A stretch of 64,000 nt of DNA from Tritrichomonas musculus (lineage: Eukaryota; Parabasalia; Tritrichomonadida; Tritrichomonadidae), in NCBI GenBank assembly GCA_039105265.1, contig JAPFFF010000033.1:682001-746000 (forward strand), in the 5' to 3' direction. Below are positions 31,453 to 39,858 of the stretch, piece by piece (the first letter of the stretch is position 1; each line of letters begins with the position of its first letter). The notes under the pieces are model-generated. The model saw only the letters and a list, made by a program, of their open reading frames with translations. It made no database searches and was not told the origin of the DNA. The position numbers were made by a program, and so were the translations under genes.

Positions 31453-31679
31453 TGAAATATTTCAAATAATCTTTTCTGGTTGTGGGCTCTTAGTGTTTTC
31501 ATACCAGGTGGATATGCAAGTGTTGGCAATAAGTCATTAAAATATTTAATAAGTTTTATTAAATTTATACTTTTATAATTCTATTTTTTTATTGTTGAAG
31601 GACAAAATTTTGTTTGCTCAACTTTTTGAATGACATGGAACGAATAAAATTGGCAGTTCTTCTCAAGATCTATTACCAT
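31437..31679 (-). pseudogene. C-terminal remnant of an unknown gene
   Basis: One minus-strand frame from ATG 31679 to TAA 31437 has a single in-frame TAG in the middle. Before it is MVIDLEKNCQFYSF..., after it YFNDLLPTLAYPPGMKTL and HNQKRLFEIFQ, which look like real protein. It is probably the 3' end of an old host gene. Family not recognised. Confidence 0.3.
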
Positions 31680-31764
31680 AATGAAAAATATTAGTATCGT
31701 AAATGACTTTTTTTATTGCTTACAAAGAATCAAAATTAAAAATGAACTGCATCTTTACTAGGAT

Positions 31765-33546
31765 TTAAATGCGTTTTTTTAAGTTTCTTAAAAGAATTTT
31801 GGCAACTTCAAAACCTACTTCAGATGATTTTTCATAGTATTCTATTGCTTTTGAATAGTCCTTCTTAACACCTAGGCCTTTCTCATAGCAAATACCAAGA
31901 TTTTTTAATCCACATCCATCTCCAAGTTTGGCCACTTTTTCATAGCATTCAAGCATTTTTGAATAATTCTTTTCAACGCCTATGCCATTTTCATAAAAAT
32001 TGCCAATCCAATTAATAGCATCTAAGTTTCCAAGTTCTGATCCTTTTTTACAGAATTCGAAAGCTTTTGAGTAATCTTTCTTAACTCCTTCACCATTCTT
32101 ATAACGTAAGCCAAGAAACAGCATTGCATATGAATTTCCAAGTTCGATTCCATTTTGGTAGTATTCAATTGCTTTTTTGTAGTCTTGTTTAACAGCATAG
32201 CCAAAGTTATAACAAAGGCCTATTCGCACAAGTCCGTAAGTGTTGCCTTGTGATGATGATCTTTTGTAATAATGAATGCACTTTGAGAAGTCTTTTTCAA
32301 TACCTTGGCCGTTCTCGTAAAGAAGTCCACAAATGAATGATGCATGACTGTTTCCTTCATTGGATGAAAACTTCAGATACTGAAGCCCTTCAAGCACATT
32401 TTTTTCATCATTGTTGCTCAATAGTCTGCACACTCCACGTGCGAAATAATCACGAGATAACTGTGATGATTCATTCAATTTTCGAATTTCTTCTTGATAA
32501 CGTTCTTCATTTTCTCTGATTATTTTCTTAAGTTTTTTCAGTTCTTTTTCAAGTTCTTTGTTTGATGTGTTTGAAACAGCTTCTTTCTGTTGTTCTTGCT
32601 CATCAAGCATTTCAATAAAATCAAGGATTTCTTCTTCATCGACATCTTCGCCAAGCATTGAAAAGTCGCTCGAAAGCTCTTCATATATTTCGTCAAATGA
32701 TGGTCTCTCTTCTGCTTTTTGGCTCCAGCAACGCTTGAGTAACGATGCCATCTTGGATGTAACGCCTTTTGGAATTCTGGGACGATATCCACTTGTCACT
32801 TTTACACCCAAAGAAAAAGGAGAAATGTTTCCGAGTTCCTTGAAAGGAACTTCACATGTTACAATTTCAAAAGCAAGCATTGAAAATGCATAAACATCAA
32901 CACCAGGACCGTAATGTTCTTCGCCTTCAAGTAATTCAGGAGCCATGTATAGTGGAGTGCCGATTTGACCTGTCATGGTCAATTTTTGACTGTTAGAAAT
33001 TGATTGTGCGAAAAATCGTGATAATCCAAAGTCACAAACATGCGGATAGTAGTTTTCATCTGTTAGGATATTTTCTGGCTTTAAATCTCGATGGATGACG
33101 CCGTGTGAGTGGAGATATTTCATAGCTCGTGCAATACCTAGAAGATTAATATATTTTTTTGTTGGTGACCAGTTGATGTCTGCACGTGATTTCTTTTCAT
33201 TATCTAGAATCACTTTTAATGAGCCGTGAGATAGGTATTCTGTAATAATTGATGGTGATAATAATGACGGATCTGTAAAAGATTGGAAATTGATACCTTT
33301 AAACTCAACAATGCAAGGATGCTTCAATTTTTGGAGTATTAATGATTCCCTCATAAAAAGCATTTGACTGTGGCCGTTGAATCCTCCTTCTGTTTTAAGA
33401 ATTTTAACTGCATATCGTTGATTGTCTTTAATTTGTGTTGCCATGTATACTTTGCCAAAAGTCCCTTCGCCAATAGCTTGATTCCGTAGCTTGAAATCAG
33501 TCGTATTGAAAAATAAGCTTTCCAGTTCTTTGCTTTCAAGATTCAT
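31765..33546 (-). CDS. TKL-type protein kinase with C-terminal Sel1 repeats
   Basis: A 593-residue protein. The kinase domain spans residues about 17-295 with all key motifs: GEGTFGKV (26-33), AVKIL (K48), E67, HRDLKPEN (HRD 152-154), DFG 172-174, GTPLYMAPELLEG (APE 202-204) and CWSQKAEERPSF. It should be an active Ser/Thr kinase of the TKL group. A Glu/Lys coiled coil follows (about 310-365). About five Sel1 repeats then reach the C-terminus, in the usual form 'A...LG..Y..G.GV.KDY.KA..YY...'. Sel1 repeats normally bind partner proteins, so a soluble signalling scaffold kinase is likely. The start is only 40 bp from the divergent beta-helix gene. Confidence 0.9.
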   Translation of the reverse strand: MNLESKELESLFFNTTDFKLRNQAIGEGTFGKVYMATQIKDNQRYAVKILKTEGGFNGHSQMLFMRESLILQKLKHPCIVEFKGINFQSFTDPSLLSPSIITEYLSHGSLKVILDNEKKSRADINWSPTKKYINLLGIARAMKYLHSHGVIHRDLKPENILTDENYYPHVCDFGLSRFFAQSISNSQKLTMTGQIGTPLYMAPELLEGEEHYGPGVDVYAFSMLAFEIVTCEVPFKELGNISPFSLGVKVTSGYRPRIPKGVTSKMASLLKRCWSQKAEERPSFDEIYEELSSDFSMLGEDVDEEEILDFIEMLDEQEQQKEAVSNTSNKELEKELKKLKKIIRENEERYQEEIRKLNESSQLSRDYFARGVCRLLSNNDEKNVLEGLQYLKFSSNEGNSHASFICGLLYENGQGIEKDFSKCIHYYKRSSSQGNTYGLVRIGLCYNFGYAVKQDYKKAIEYYQNGIELGNSYAMLFLGLRYKNGEGVKKDYSKAFEFCKKGSELGNLDAINWIGNFYENGIGVEKNYSKMLECYEKVAKLGDGCGLKNLGICYEKGLGVKKDYSKAIEYYEKSSEVGFEVAKILLRNLKKRI

Positions 33547-33586
33547 TCAGAAGTTCGTTTTTTAGAATAAAAAAGGTATTTGTGAC
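33547..33586. promoter_or_regulatory. Very short divergent intergenic region
   Basis: Only 40 bp separate the start codons of the kinase (minus) and the beta-helix gene (plus), so any promoters must overlap. No clear TCA-type initiator is seen on either side. Confidence 0.35.
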
Positions 33587-34483
33587 ATGTTATATGAAAA
33601 TACAAATATTCAAATGAATATATTTTTATTAGATGTAACTAATATTAGTTTATTTGAGCTTTTAAGCGATTCAGATTACTATCTAGATGAAAACACTCGT
33701 GAATTTATTATTACTACTCCTATTATTCAAACTGACAATATAATTTTAATAGATTTTCCATGTAGGATTTCATCAAATTGCAACACAATGATTAAATGCA
33801 AACTTTTTAAGGTCACAGCAGACATATTTCATATAAATTCCATAAATTTTGAAGGATTTGTGTTAGTTCAAGGCTCTCGAGATTTTTCAATATCTAATTG
33901 TACAATGAAAAACGATGGATCTATTCATGGCTCTCTTATCCTTAAAAAATGTGAAAACTCTTTAATTGATAATGTTACCATTTCGGATTCTAAAACCAAA
34001 GGATTAATTATTGATAATAGCATTGTAACTGCACGTAATCTTACAATTCATCATAATTCAAACCATCTTATATATTGCATAAATAATTCTTTTTTAACTC
34101 TTACCAACTCCCACCTTCATCATTCTGAAGAAAGAGCAATATATTTAAACTACCATTCAAGGATTAAAATTTCAGAATGCAAGTTAACGGACGTTGGAAT
34201 TAATTTTATTCTTTGTGAAGATTCTTATTTATCAGTAAATAACAGCACCTTTCAAAATGCTAAAATTCATGGAATTTCAATATATTCATCCAAAGATTTC
34301 CTCATTGAAAAAAACACTTTTTCAAATTTAGGCAGTGGAATCATAATTGATAACAATTCAAGCGGAGTGATCAAAGAAAATAAAATTATTGACACAGAAG
34401 GAAATGTAATTTCATGTACGAATAAATCTGACGTGCTTATAACTAACAATACAATCACGAATATAAAATACCCAGCAAAGTAG
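33587..34483 (+). pseudogene. Right-handed beta-helix protein, 3' end cut by the Polinton insertion
   Basis: The frame has 298 residues from ATG 33587. From about residue 75 it consists of parallel beta-helix coils of 20-24 residues, with Asn ladders and patterns such as ISNCTMKN, NTFSNLGSGIIIDNNSSGVI and LITNNTITNI. This is the pectate-lyase/NosD-type repeat fold. No signal peptide is visible. The frame ends (IKYPAK, then TAG) exactly where the large element's terminal sequence begins at about 34479-34482, so the stop is probably supplied by the element. The rest of the gene would lie beyond the right edge of the window if the insertion is simple. Before insertion it was presumably an ordinary host gene; ligand unknown. 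Confidence 0.6.
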
Positions 34484-34800
34484 TATATATAAATGGCGTG
34501 ATTATTTAACGTCCCTTCGGTCCGTCAAATAATCCCTCCATTTACGCCCTATTCAAGCCTATAAATGGCCTAAAATTGCTTGTTTTACAGCTTGTAGAAG
34601 ACCCCTAGTTGAGGCCCTATTCAAGCCTATAAATGGCCTAAAATTGGTTGTTTTACAGCTTGTAGAAGACCCCTAGTTGATGAACTTTTTGACTCAATAA
34701 ATGGCCTAAAATTGGTTGTTTTGAAGTTGTTGAGACGAACTTTTTGACTCAATATATGCCTAAAATTGGTTGTTTTACAAAAAAAATTATATAAACTTTT
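34479..34800. repeat. Left terminal region of the Polinton: hairpin and 68-bp tandem repeats
   Basis: A hairpin GATTATTT (34500-34507) / AAATAATC (34527-34534) with an inner ACG/CGT pair and a GC-richer loop lies near the end. Then a unit starting ATTCAAGCCTATAAATGGCC repeats with a period of 68 bp (34551 and 34619), followed by two more degenerate copies with GAACTTTTTGACTCAATA and CCTAAAATTGGTTGTTTT. There is no coding sequence. This may be part of the element's terminal inverted repeat; the partner end is not in the window. Confidence 0.6.
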
Positions 34801-37032
34801 TTAATCAAATTTTGTATATTTAAAGCCATTTACTAACTTCTTTTCCTTTAGTTCTTTTTTGATTCTCCTTCTGATTTCGCTAGCGTTGCGCTGTTCAAAG
34901 TCTGCCATACCTTCATGTAATAGACTTCTTCCAGCCTCCATAACAAATACACCACAATCATAATCATTTTCTTGTTGTGGACATTCCACAGGATAATATT
35001 TTAGTTTCTTTTTGAGACCTTGATGCGTAATGAAAGCCTTAATATTTTGCTCTAATTCAGGATATTCATATCCGTCATTCATAGAATCATATAACTCTAT
35101 AGCGCCCTTATTATATCGAATAACTATCAATACCCAATGTCCTGCCAACTCGCAAGGCCAATATATTTCGTCATATTTATTAAACTTTTGAGGACAAGCC
35201 TCTTTCAATATTAAATCCATAATTTCTTTTGCATTTAACTTCGGATATATTGGGCATTTCTTTCTTGTAGCTAGGAGATAATATAAATTTGGAGCCAAAA
35301 TAAGTATTTTTCCAGCTTTTTTAACCTGTTTGCCTTGCTTTTGTAGGAGCTGAAAATAGTCATTAATAACCATTTCTTCAATTGTATTGTTCATATTAAG
35401 AGAATAATATTCATCATCTCCTACTTTTTTTGGTATCGGCTTTACGTTTTGGTTATATTCTACAGGATAATAATTATCTGGTAATTTTGAATCATGGAAT
35501 GGATTATAAAGAGGTCCATAAACCTCTTGTGAAGGGGAACTTTTACGAGATGTTTTTGATGAATTTTTTGATGAAGTCTTAGCAGAATTTTTGCGAGATG
35601 TCTTCTTTGATGCAAATGCTGAAACTTCTTCTACGTCTGATTCATGAGCTGATGTTTTGCTTGATGATTTAGCTGTTTCTTTAAAATATGGCATCAAATC
35701 CTTTAATATTTTTTCTCTATATGCTGGTATTTCGCTTGAATAGAACTCCTGATTTTCTTGTAGAATATAATATTGACAATGACGAAGAGTGAAAACTCCA
35801 CAGTCAGACCCATTATTTTGATACGGTCCTTGAGAATGAGTTATAAACCAACCATTCTTTGTAGTATGTAATTTCTCTATCATCTTAAGGACTGTTTTTT
35901 CGGCTTCAATATCTTTATGACCTTTCATTGAATCATGAATTATTATTTCTTTATTTTGTAGACTTATCAAGCAAAGTGTATAATGAAGACCGTTATTTTC
36001 TCCAAGTTTGCTGCTTGAATGAGTAGTTATAGGGAATAGAATATCATAATACCAGTCTTTTAAGTCCTTATAGGTAGTTAATCTTGAGTCAATATCTTGC
36101 ATATCCTTTAATGTAAATTTCTTTCCGCATTTCCTTAATGCTTCCCAAAATATAGGTTTCAAAATTAAGATTCTATGCTTAATATTGTGGTCTTTAGCTA
36201 AACATTCTAAATAACGAATATAAGAACGAATAGTATTATCATCTAGCCATTCTCCAGGTTGAAGAGAATTCACATCTGACTTACTAATTCGAATACCTGA
36301 ATAAGGAGCAGAAAGAGGCTTAAGTTCTCGAGAAGAAGATGATTTATACGGACTAGCTTTTGGTCTCGTAGAATTTTCTGAAGACTTTGTATTGAATAAA
36401 TCTTCTAAGGAATAGTCAATTGGGGATTTTGGTTTTGAAGACTTTGATTTTGGTTTTTCTTCTTGTTTCTTTTTTTCTTTTGGCTTAGGTGCATGTTCAG
36501 GTTCAGGTTCGGGCATAGGAAGGGCATAATCATCATTTTCTTCATCAAGTTTGATAGATTTTTTATTGGATTTCTTAGGTTGGTCAGTACCGTCAGATGA
36601 ATCAGATAAAAAGTCCGAATCAGAATCGGTCCAGAAGGAAGGCTTATTTTGTGGTCCAATTTTCTCTGCGTATGTAGGGTCAGGAAGATAATCTCGAACT
36701 AATCTGAAATACCCTCTAACAGCTCTTAAAGTACCATATTTTGGTATATATTTATATAATTCCATACTTCCATTCCTATTCTTGACTATAACTAATAAAT
36801 ATCCTGTTATTTTGACTTTCTTTTTACGAATTTCTTTTATATATTTTAGCAATATAATATTTGCAGTATCAGATAACCAATTATATTGACAAGATAACTG
36901 CATAGTATTTTTATGGAAAACGGCTAAAGGATACCGAACTTGATTTGTCATCGCAGTAAGATTCTCTCTTAATATTGTATCTAAGGCAGGTTTAAACTTT
37001 AAATAACCTCCAACAAACATATATTTTGTCAT
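34801..37032 (-). CDS. Polinton tandem Ulp1-like cysteine protease
   Basis: A 743-residue protein with two C48/adenain-type protease domains. The first (about 245-450) has the LDDNTIRSYI entry motif, H350, D367, Q401 and C411 in SDCGVF. The second (about 545-730) has H632 (GHW), D649, Q686/Q687 and C693 in YDCGVF. Both thus show the His-Asp-Gln-Cys arrangement. Such proteases mature capsid proteins in adenoviruses and Polintons and cleave SUMO in cells. Residues 1-95 are a separate module shared with other proteins of this element (see findings). Ser/Lys-rich linkers with PEPEPE and SSKTS runs join the parts. The start lies 29 bp from the divergent gene at 37062. Confidence 0.85.
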   Translation of the reverse strand: MTKYMFVGGYLKFKPALDTILRENLTAMTNQVRYPLAVFHKNTMQLSCQYNWLSDTANIILLKYIKEIRKKKVKITGYLLVIVKNRNGSMELYKYIPKYGTLRAVRGYFRLVRDYLPDPTYAEKIGPQNKPSFWTDSDSDFLSDSSDGTDQPKKSNKKSIKLDEENDDYALPMPEPEPEHAPKPKEKKKQEEKPKSKSSKPKSPIDYSLEDLFNTKSSENSTRPKASPYKSSSSRELKPLSAPYSGIRISKSDVNSLQPGEWLDDNTIRSYIRYLECLAKDHNIKHRILILKPIFWEALRKCGKKFTLKDMQDIDSRLTTYKDLKDWYYDILFPITTHSSSKLGENNGLHYTLCLISLQNKEIIIHDSMKGHKDIEAEKTVLKMIEKLHTTKNGWFITHSQGPYQNNGSDCGVFTLRHCQYYILQENQEFYSSEIPAYREKILKDLMPYFKETAKSSSKTSAHESDVEEVSAFASKKTSRKNSAKTSSKNSSKTSRKSSPSQEVYGPLYNPFHDSKLPDNYYPVEYNQNVKPIPKKVGDDEYYSLNMNNTIEEMVINDYFQLLQKQGKQVKKAGKILILAPNLYYLLATRKKCPIYPKLNAKEIMDLILKEACPQKFNKYDEIYWPCELAGHWVLIVIRYNKGAIELYDSMNDGYEYPELEQNIKAFITHQGLKKKLKYYPVECPQQENDYDCGVFVMEAGRSLLHEGMADFEQRNASEIRRRIKKELKEKKLVNGFKYTKFD

Positions 37033-37061
37033 TTATTTATTTATATTTTTAAAAATTTTAA

Positions 37062-37949
37062 ATGACAGATTTAATTTTTCCTATAGAGAGTACCTTATAC
37101 ATTAAAAAAGGGATTGATAAAATTATAAAACATGAAGATAGAAAAAAATGGTTTCCTACTATCTTTTTGGACGGCGAAAAGGATGAAAATCCGAATGATA
37201 TATTTATTATTCAACAAGCAGCGATAACAAGAAAGTCAAGGAATCCTGGTAGAAAAACAAAACAAAAAAATAATGATGAAGATAAATATAGAATCTTTGT
37301 CGAAACTTTTGAATGGTATGATAAGAAAGAATTCTTAGATAGATTAAAGATTTTTGCCGAAGCATGTAAAAAGAAACATATTACTATTTTTGGTATGATT
37401 TATGTTCATATAGGTTATTATGATAAAAAACTAAGATGTAATAAAACAGCAGAGACTCAAAAAATAGTTATTAAGAAAGGTAAAATTGTTCCTTCAAGAA
37501 TTAGGATAACAGCAAGACAATGTCAAAATGTTATGCATAAAGATAATAGAGAATATAAAATCGAAGACCTTTATGAGCCTCCTCCGAATGGAACAAGCAA
37601 TAGAGCTGAAACAGACGAGAATCTTTTTGATTATAACGATGATGGAGAAAGAGAAAATCATATAACAACTTCGATATATCAAGATGATGAAGAAAATTAT
37701 CAAGCCGCATTAGCGAATATCAAAAAAATACCAAAGAATAAAAAGGCCTTAAAGAATAAAACAAAGACGACAAAGAATAAAACAAAACAAACAAAAAAAG
37801 TAGTTGAAAAACAACAAGAAGTAGCCCAAGGAGATGATGACGACTTTTATAATCCAGATGAAGATAACTATTTCAGAGATACATCAAATACTGATGCTGA
37901 TAGTGATGCTTTAATTAATGATATTATGGACTGGGTCAATAAAAATTAA
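37062..37949 (+). CDS. Polinton protein with shared W...G domain and Lys-rich tail
   Basis: A 295-residue protein. Residues 1-130 hold a version of the domain shared by six proteins of this element, with FEWYDKK (W85) and IFGMIYVHIG (G111). The C-terminal half is acidic, then very Lys-rich (KNKTKTTKNKTKQTKK, about 230-250), then acidic again, and ends DIMDWVNKN. The Lys-rich part could bind DNA. It is divergently transcribed from the protease. Function unknown. Confidence 0.65.
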   Translation: MTDLIFPIESTLYIKKGIDKIIKHEDRKKWFPTIFLDGEKDENPNDIFIIQQAAITRKSRNPGRKTKQKNNDEDKYRIFVETFEWYDKKEFLDRLKIFAEACKKKHITIFGMIYVHIGYYDKKLRCNKTAETQKIVIKKGKIVPSRIRITARQCQNVMHKDNREYKIEDLYEPPPNGTSNRAETDENLFDYNDDGERENHITTSIYQDDEENYQAALANIKKIPKNKKALKNKTKTTKNKTKQTKKVVEKQQEVAQGDDDDFYNPDEDNYFRDTSNTDADSDALINDIMDWVNKN

Positions 37950-37966
37950 GAGAATCAATAAAAATT

Positions 37967-38356
37967 TTAATGAACCTTATGTCTGCGATTGACAATTCGT
38001 GAAGCTTTTACTTTTGCTTTAGATGGTTTGAATTTTCCTCCTCGTATTGAATATTTCGAAATTTTTATTCCAGTGACTTCAGGGCTATCGAAATATTCTT
38101 TATTGCCAATTGCGATATAAAAACTGCCTTTTGCGCTAAAATGACGTTTTGCTAATAGAGCTGCTATATCAGTTAATGATTCTTTTAGTGGTTCCCATTT
38201 CGTCCATTCATAATAAATGGGCTTAAAATAGTTTCGGTCTACGTCTATTGTTTCTGATTTAGGTGGTAATAATTCAAGAACATCGTCATATACTGTATCG
38301 GATAATTGTTTCCTAAATCGGTATCCTTCTCCAGGCAAAAACATTGCATACGACAT
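37967..38356 (-). CDS. Polinton small protein with shared W...G domain
   Basis: A 129-residue protein. It consists almost only of the shared domain (YYEWTKWEPL, W51; AKGSFYIAIG, G77) and a basic C-terminal tail (KPSKAKVKASRIVNRRHK). It ends 18 bp from the convergent gene at 37062-37949. The start leader is A-rich (CTGAAACAAAAATG). Function unknown. Confidence 0.65.
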   Translation of the reverse strand: MSYAMFLPGEGYRFRKQLSDTVYDDVLELLPPKSETIDVDRNYFKPIYYEWTKWEPLKESLTDIAALLAKRHFSAKGSFYIAIGNKEYFDSPEVTGIKISKYSIRGGKFKPSKAKVKASRIVNRRHKVH

Positions 38357-38391
38357 TTTTGTTTCAGAAAAAAAATTAAATATTAAATTTT

Positions 38392-38733
38392 TTACTTTCT
38401 CGATTCATAGTAAGACGTCCATCTCCAAGGACTTCCCTCAATCACTATTCCCTGCCTATCTACTGTCAATATTTCATTCTTTGGATTTTCTGGGTCTGTT
38501 ACAATATAGATTCGTCCTGAAACACGTCCTTTTAGTAATTTTTCAATATCTTTCAAACTATCAACAACTTCATTTTCCGATATCCAGTTCAGAGAAAGAA
38601 GTGGGCAAATCTTTTTATTTTTATATTCAAAAATTTGAAACATCAAACAATTATTTTCGATAGTTTCAAGGTCGTCTTGAGAAAACTTTTTTGATAATTT
38701 CAAATAGCCATCGACAATCATTATTTTCGGCAT
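38392..38733 (-). CDS. Polinton small protein with shared W...G domain
   Basis: A 113-residue protein starting MPKIMIVDGYLKLSKK. Its beginning resembles the start of the tandem protease (MFVGGYLKFK), and it has LNWISENEVV (W50) and VSGRIYIVTD (G73). This makes it the closest relative of the protease's N-terminal module. It is 35 bp upstream of the 37967-38356 gene on the same strand, so the two may share a transcript. Function unknown. Confidence 0.65.
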   Translation of the reverse strand: MPKIMIVDGYLKLSKKFSQDDLETIENNCLMFQIFEYKNKKICPLLSLNWISENEVVDSLKDIEKLLKGRVSGRIYIVTDPENPKNEILTVDRQGIVIEGSPWRWTSYYESRK

Positions 38734-38760
38734 TTTGTTTTAATTTAAAAAGTAAAAAAA

Positions 38761-39009
38761 ATGAATTACAAAAAAGAAGAATTAGAGAGCTTGAATGACC
38801 TTTTGTTTTTAATTTTGGAGTGGCGATTTGCTAGAATATCTTGGTATAAACAATATTGGATGATGAATATATTGGAAATGGCTCGGGAGGTTTTCGACAG
38901 ATTGTTTATCGACGAATTCAGGGCAGTAGAGAGTAACGATGAAAATTTTATCAATCAGCTTGAGCAAATTATTTTGGAAAGATTAGAGATAGTAATTAGG
39001 AGTTTATAA
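38761..39009 (+). CDS. Polinton small helical protein
   Basis: An 82-residue protein, mostly helical and acidic, with LLFLILEWRFARISWY and FDRLFIDEFRAVESND. It is similar in length and pattern to the 80-residue protein at 45856-46098 (I.E.A.E.F...FI..F, then L..LE..I..ELE), so the two are likely paralogues. Start is ATG 38761, 27 bp from the divergent gene at 38392-38733. Function unknown. Confidence 0.55.
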   Translation: MNYKKEELESLNDLLFLILEWRFARISWYKQYWMMNILEMAREVFDRLFIDEFRAVESNDENFINQLEQIILERLEIVIRSL

Positions 39010-39026
39010 AGAATGAAAAAATAAAA

Positions 39027-39254
39027 ATGAATGATTTACATAAATTGTTTCAATATTCTGTAAACTACTTTGAGACTCCCTCCAAAGAAGAAAAAGCTCT
39101 TTGGGTAGAAAAAGCTATTTGTTTAATTTATGAACTCGAAGATGATGATTTCATAGAGGAAGTAGTATTAAACGAAGATGAAGAAATTTTTATGCAAAAT
39201 ATTCAGCAATATGCCTTTTATAAATCAAATATGAAATATCATTATAGTGGATGA
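39027..39254 (+). CDS. Polinton small acidic protein
   Basis: A 75-residue protein, starting 17 bp after the previous stop. It is helical and acidic (YELEDDDFIEEVVLNEDEEI), ending in FYKSNMKYHYSG. It may be a distant relative of the gene just before it. No family recognised. Confidence 0.5.
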   Translation: MNDLHKLFQYSVNYFETPSKEEKALWVEKAICLIYELEDDDFIEEVVLNEDEEIFMQNIQQYAFYKSNMKYHYSG

Positions 39255-39283
39255 AAATAAATTTTATCATGAATGAAATATCT

Positions 39284-39412
39284 ATGGCTTTCGGAGAATT
39301 TAATAAAAAAATTAATAATTCAACAACTTCTCTTCCTCCAAATTTTACAAGTATCAGAAATAATTTATCTTCAAATACTCCTCCTCCGAGGAGATATGCA
39401 TGGGCTAAATAA
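39284..39412 (+). CDS. Polinton MAFG miniprotein 1
   Basis: A 42-residue frame too short for usual gene finders: MAFGEFNKKINNSTTSLPPN, then a Ser/Asn/Pro-rich end PPPRRYAWAK. An in-frame ATG at 39269 exists, but the leader TTATCATGAATGAAATAT before MAFG is shared with two other MAFG genes in which that upstream ATG is out of frame. MAFG is therefore the likely start. The conserved leader and start argue that it is expressed. Function unknown. Confidence 0.5.
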   Translation: MAFGEFNKKINNSTTSLPPNFTSIRNNLSSNTPPPRRYAWAK

Positions 39413-39434
39413 ATTTTTAGTATGAATGAAAAAT

Positions 39435-39548
39435 ATGGCTTTTGGAGAGTTTAATAAAAAAATGAAATGTACTCAAGCAAGTGATTGTGCTGTTCATCCT
39501 ACAATACATAGTGTCAGAGAACGTTTAGAGAGATTAGGAAATCGTTAA
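39435..39548 (+). CDS. Polinton MAFG miniprotein 2
   Basis: A 37-residue frame, MAFGEFNKKMKCTQASDCAV, ending in a basic helix VRERLERLGNR. The DNA around its start (ATGAATGAAAAATATGGCTTTTGG) is almost a copy of that before miniprotein 1, so the two arose by a local duplication of about 150 bp and then diverged in their 3' halves. Function unknown. Confidence 0.5.
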   Translation: MAFGEFNKKMKCTQASDCAVHPTIHSVRERLERLGNR

Positions 39549-39582
39549 AATAAAGAAAAATATTTTTTTTGATTAAAAGAAA

Positions 39583-39858
39583 ATGGAAGTTCTAAAAGGA
39601 GGCTTAAACTCTTTCTTCAAAGAGATGAATAAAACAATAGACGAATTAACTTATCAAGTAAATCATGAAATCTTAAACTCTTATACCCTTGATATGTGTA
39701 TTACTTTCCAAAATAATTTGATAAAACTTAAAGAAAATTTGGAGCAAAAAAGAACAAATATTGAATTAAATTTATTGAGTATCGCAAATACAAATCGTAT
39801 ATTGGAAAATATGAAAAAAGAATTTGCTGAAGTCTTAGGTTCTACTCACTCAGGATGA
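39583..39858 (+). CDS. Polinton coiled-coil protein
   Basis: A 91-residue protein, almost all helical (LIKLKENLEQKRTNIELNLL). Its 3' end overlaps the 3' end of the integrase gene on the other strand by 13 bp. No family recognised. Confidence 0.5.
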   Translation: MEVLKGGLNSFFKEMNKTIDELTYQVNHEILNSYTLDMCITFQNNLIKLKENLEQKRTNIELNLLSIANTNRILENMKKEFAEVLGSTHSG

